Origin: Nitrososphaerota archaeon
Lineage (GTDB): Archaea > Thermoproteota > Nitrososphaeria > Nitrososphaerales > Nitrosopumilaceae
Assembly (NCBI GenBank): GCA_028866895.1
Contig: JAGWHF010000001.1
Span: forward strand, 62,001-126,000
DNA: 64,000 nt
Direction of reading: 5' to 3'
Shown here: one piece after another, positions 62,429-64,000 of the stretch
How positions within the stretch are numbered: the stretch's first letter is position 1
Layout of the letters: each line of letters starts with the position of its first letter
Notes under the pieces: generated by a model
Told to the model about the DNA's origin: nothing
Databases searched by the model: none
Seen by the model: only the letters and a program-made list of their open reading frames with translations
Made by a program: the position numbers and the translations under genes

Positions 62429-63868
62429 TTGGATATCAGGGAAGGGCTAACTTTCGACGACGTACTCCTTGTTCCCAAACGCTCAAGCATAGTTACGCGA
62501 TCCCAAACTAATCTTCAAACAAAACTCACGCGAAACATATCGCTTAACATTCCAATCATCAGTGCAAATATGGACACCGTCACAGAGTCTGCGATGGCAG
62601 TAGCCATGGCACGGGAGGGCGGGATTGGCATCATTCACAGATTCCTCACGATAGCCGAACAGGTCAATGAGGTCCTCAAGGTAAAGCGATCGGGAAGTGT
62701 CATTATTGAAAATCCGTATACCATAAATCCGACGCAGACAATCCGCGAGGCAACGGAAAGCATGAGGGAGAAGGGAGTCTCGGGCCTTTTGGTCACCGAT
62801 CCCTCGGGCAAGCTGGTGGGGATACTTACGAGGCGGGACATCGTTATGCTGGAATCCTCGGACGAGAAGAAACTGGTAAGCGAGGTAATGACAAGCGACG
62901 TTATCACCGCCAGGGCGGGTGTGAGCATACAGGAAGCGCGCGATCTGATACGCAAGAACTGCATCGAAAAACTTCCTCTTCTGGATGAACGGGGTAACGT
63001 AAAGGGCCTGATAACAAGCAAGGACATCATAAATGCAGGCAACTTTCCGCACGCCTCAAAGGACAAGAAGGGAAGGCCGCTGGTAGGAGCGGCAGTAGGC
63101 GTAAAGGGGGATTTTATGGAGAGGGCCGAAGCACTGCTTGAGGGAGGCGCTGATGTGATCGTGGTCGACATTGCGCACGGACACAGCGATAATGCGATTA
63201 ATACGGTGAGATTGATAAAAAAGGCCTTTCCCAACTGCGACCTGATTGCGGGAAATGTAGCAACCGCGCAGGGGGCGGAGGACCTGATAAAGGCGGGAGT
63301 GGATGCGGTCAAGGTGGGCGTGGGCTCCGGCTCTATTTGCATAACAAGGGTGATTACGGGCTCGGGGGTGCCACAACTTACGGCCGTAATGGACTGTGCG
63401 GAGGTGGGCAAGAAGCACGGTGTCCCTGTAATTTCTGACGGCGGTGTCAGGAACTCGGGTGACGCAACAAAGGCACTTGCAGCGGGGGCATCAACGGTAA
63501 TGGTGGGAAGCCTGCTTGGCGGAACGGACGAGAGCCCAGGCTCGTTTGTGATGAAAAACGGCAAAAGGTTCAAGATCTACAGGGGCATGGCATCATTTTA
63601 TGCTGCCCTCGGAAGGAAGTCAAAGGAAACGGGGTCGGTAGAGATGAGCGAAGACCTAAACGACTATGTGGCTGAAGGGGTGGAGGCGATGGTGCCATAC
63701 AAGGGATCCGTGGTCGACATTGTAAAGCAGCTTACGGGAGGAATACGCTCGGGCCTCAGCTATTGCGGTGCTGACACTATATCACAAATGCAGCAGAACG
63801 CGGAATTCATCAAGATGTCGACCGCAGGATATGCCGAAAGCCAGCCCCACGATGTCGAGCTCATGTGA
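62429..63868 (+). CDS. guaB: Inosine-5'-monophosphate dehydrogenase
   Basis: A 479-residue enzyme with a TTG start. The barrel begins LTFDDVLLVPKRS, two CBS domains occupy residues about 95-205, and GVGSGSICITRVITGSG near residue 300 has the catalytic Cys; the mobile flap region has MGSLLGGTDESPG and YRGMASFYA. It oxidises IMP to XMP, the substrate of GuaA, so both GMP-forming steps are in this window. Confidence 0.97.
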   Translation: MDIREGLTFDDVLLVPKRSSIVTRSQTNLQTKLTRNISLNIPIISANMDTVTESAMAVAMAREGGIGIIHRFLTIAEQVNEVLKVKRSGSVIIENPYTINPTQTIREATESMREKGVSGLLVTDPSGKLVGILTRRDIVMLESSDEKKLVSEVMTSDVITARAGVSIQEARDLIRKNCIEKLPLLDERGNVKGLITSKDIINAGNFPHASKDKKGRPLVGAAVGVKGDFMERAEALLEGGADVIVVDIAHGHSDNAINTVRLIKKAFPNCDLIAGNVATAQGAEDLIKAGVDAVKVGVGSGSICITRVITGSGVPQLTAVMDCAEVGKKHGVPVISDGGVRNSGDATKALAAGASTVMVGSLLGGTDESPGSFVMKNGKRFKIYRGMASFYAALGRKSKETGSVEMSEDLNDYVAEGVEAMVPYKGSVVDIVKQLTGGIRSGLSYCGADTISQMQQNAEFIKMSTAGYAESQPHDVELM

Positions 63869-63905
63869 TTCACTTTTAAATATGGTCTTTATCTAGCTCG
63901 GGTTA

Positions 63906-64000
63906 GTGCTTACAAAAAAGACCGCGGTTGGCATTGGTATAGGCGCACTGGTGATAGGCCTCGGGTCTTTTTTTCTGGTACAGTCCCTGCTGTCAAACGT
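63906..64000 (+). CDS. N-terminus of a membrane or secreted protein (3' truncated)
   Basis: From the GTG at 63906 the frame reads MLTKKTAVGIGIGALVIGLG and remains open to the window end (about 31 residues). The basic start followed by a hydrophobic helix is a signal anchor. The TATA-like TTTTAAATATGG at about 63873-63884 fits a leaderless transcript. The rest lies outside the window. Confidence 0.6.
   Translation, partial: MLTKKTAVGIGIGALVIGLGSFFLVQSLLSN

Noticed and set aside
62635-63573. 312-codon minus-strand open frame
   Set aside because: It is fully antisense to the guaB gene, reads as low-complexity Ser/Thr/Pro-rich protein and is a by-product of guaB codon bias.

Overview
The window reads as a stretch of chromosome from a member of the Nitrososphaerota (Thaumarchaeota), in or near the ammonia-oxidising lineage. 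This is inferred from archaeal information-processing genes (TFE, Nep1, aTrm56, RNase P subunit 4, ribosomal proteins S19e, S27e and L44e, PDCD5-type protein, NAC, thermosome), many GTG/TTG and apparently leaderless starts behind TATA boxes, strong use of AGG (Arg) and ATA (Ile), and secreted proteins carrying the IPxWVKxNAxWW C-terminal domain common in that phylum. No amo, rRNA or other genus marker is present, so I do not go further.

Layout. 1-2506: zinc-type ABC importer (partial znuA, znuC, znuB with a C2H2 finger). 2553-9523: two divergent secreted proteins, a rhomboid protease, a 4-OT tautomerase, a nitrilase-family amidohydrolase, a zinc-ribbon protein and a thiolase/DUF35 pair. 9569-14568: a helix-turn-helix/ATP-cone/NrdD-like putative regulator directly upstream of the B12-dependent ribonucleotide reductase. 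14612-19748: secreted or membrane-anchored proteins and a sorbosone-dehydrogenase-like propeller. 20327-23713: proton P-type ATPase, FmdE-like protein, a UspA remnant and tRNA-Gly(TCC). 23805-27573: Nep1, RNase P, S19e, PDCD5-like protein, alcohol dehydrogenase, CitE-like lyase. 27636-31964: an archaeal riboflavin operon with an extra amidohydrolase. 31961-35212 (minus): AbrB-PhoU, HflX, aTrm56, TFE. 35311-39035: PUA protein, NAC, a RuvC-like protein, small zinc proteins, a PAC3-like protein and UbiD. 39027-41599 (minus): heme o synthase, Lrp/AsnC with a perfect operator-like palindrome, aspartate-semialdehyde dehydrogenase family. 41687-45887: late cobalamin operon (cobD, short cbiP, cbiB, cobS, cobY), which makes the cofactor needed by the reductase upstream. 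45870-51207: S27e, L44e, adenine deaminase, thermosome, PfkB kinase. 51219-54879: small zinc proteins, secreted proteins and a secreted Hint (hedgehog/intein-type) protein. 54880-58630: an AT-rich block. 58616-63868: guaA, a coiled-coil protein, mptE, folP and guaB, covering purine and pterin synthesis. A truncated membrane-protein gene ends the window.

The most unusual region is 55074-58630. Four copies of a hairpin-forming inverted repeat of about 130 bp lie around single genes, and the last copy is a half-element fused to the 3' end of guaA. A 20-bp core that supplies the last GuaA codons and its stop is duplicated exactly about 755 bp away, on the far side of one secreted-protein gene. 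This looks like stepwise insertion of small gene cassettes at the guaA 3' end. No integrase is visible in the window, so the mechanism is open.

Other points worth attention are the NrdD-like regulator with an inverted repeat in front of nrdJ, a CbiP without its glutamine amidotransferase domain, a candidate non-canonical formamide hydrolase in the riboflavin operon, the secreted Hint protein, and the zinc-finger tail on the zinc permease.
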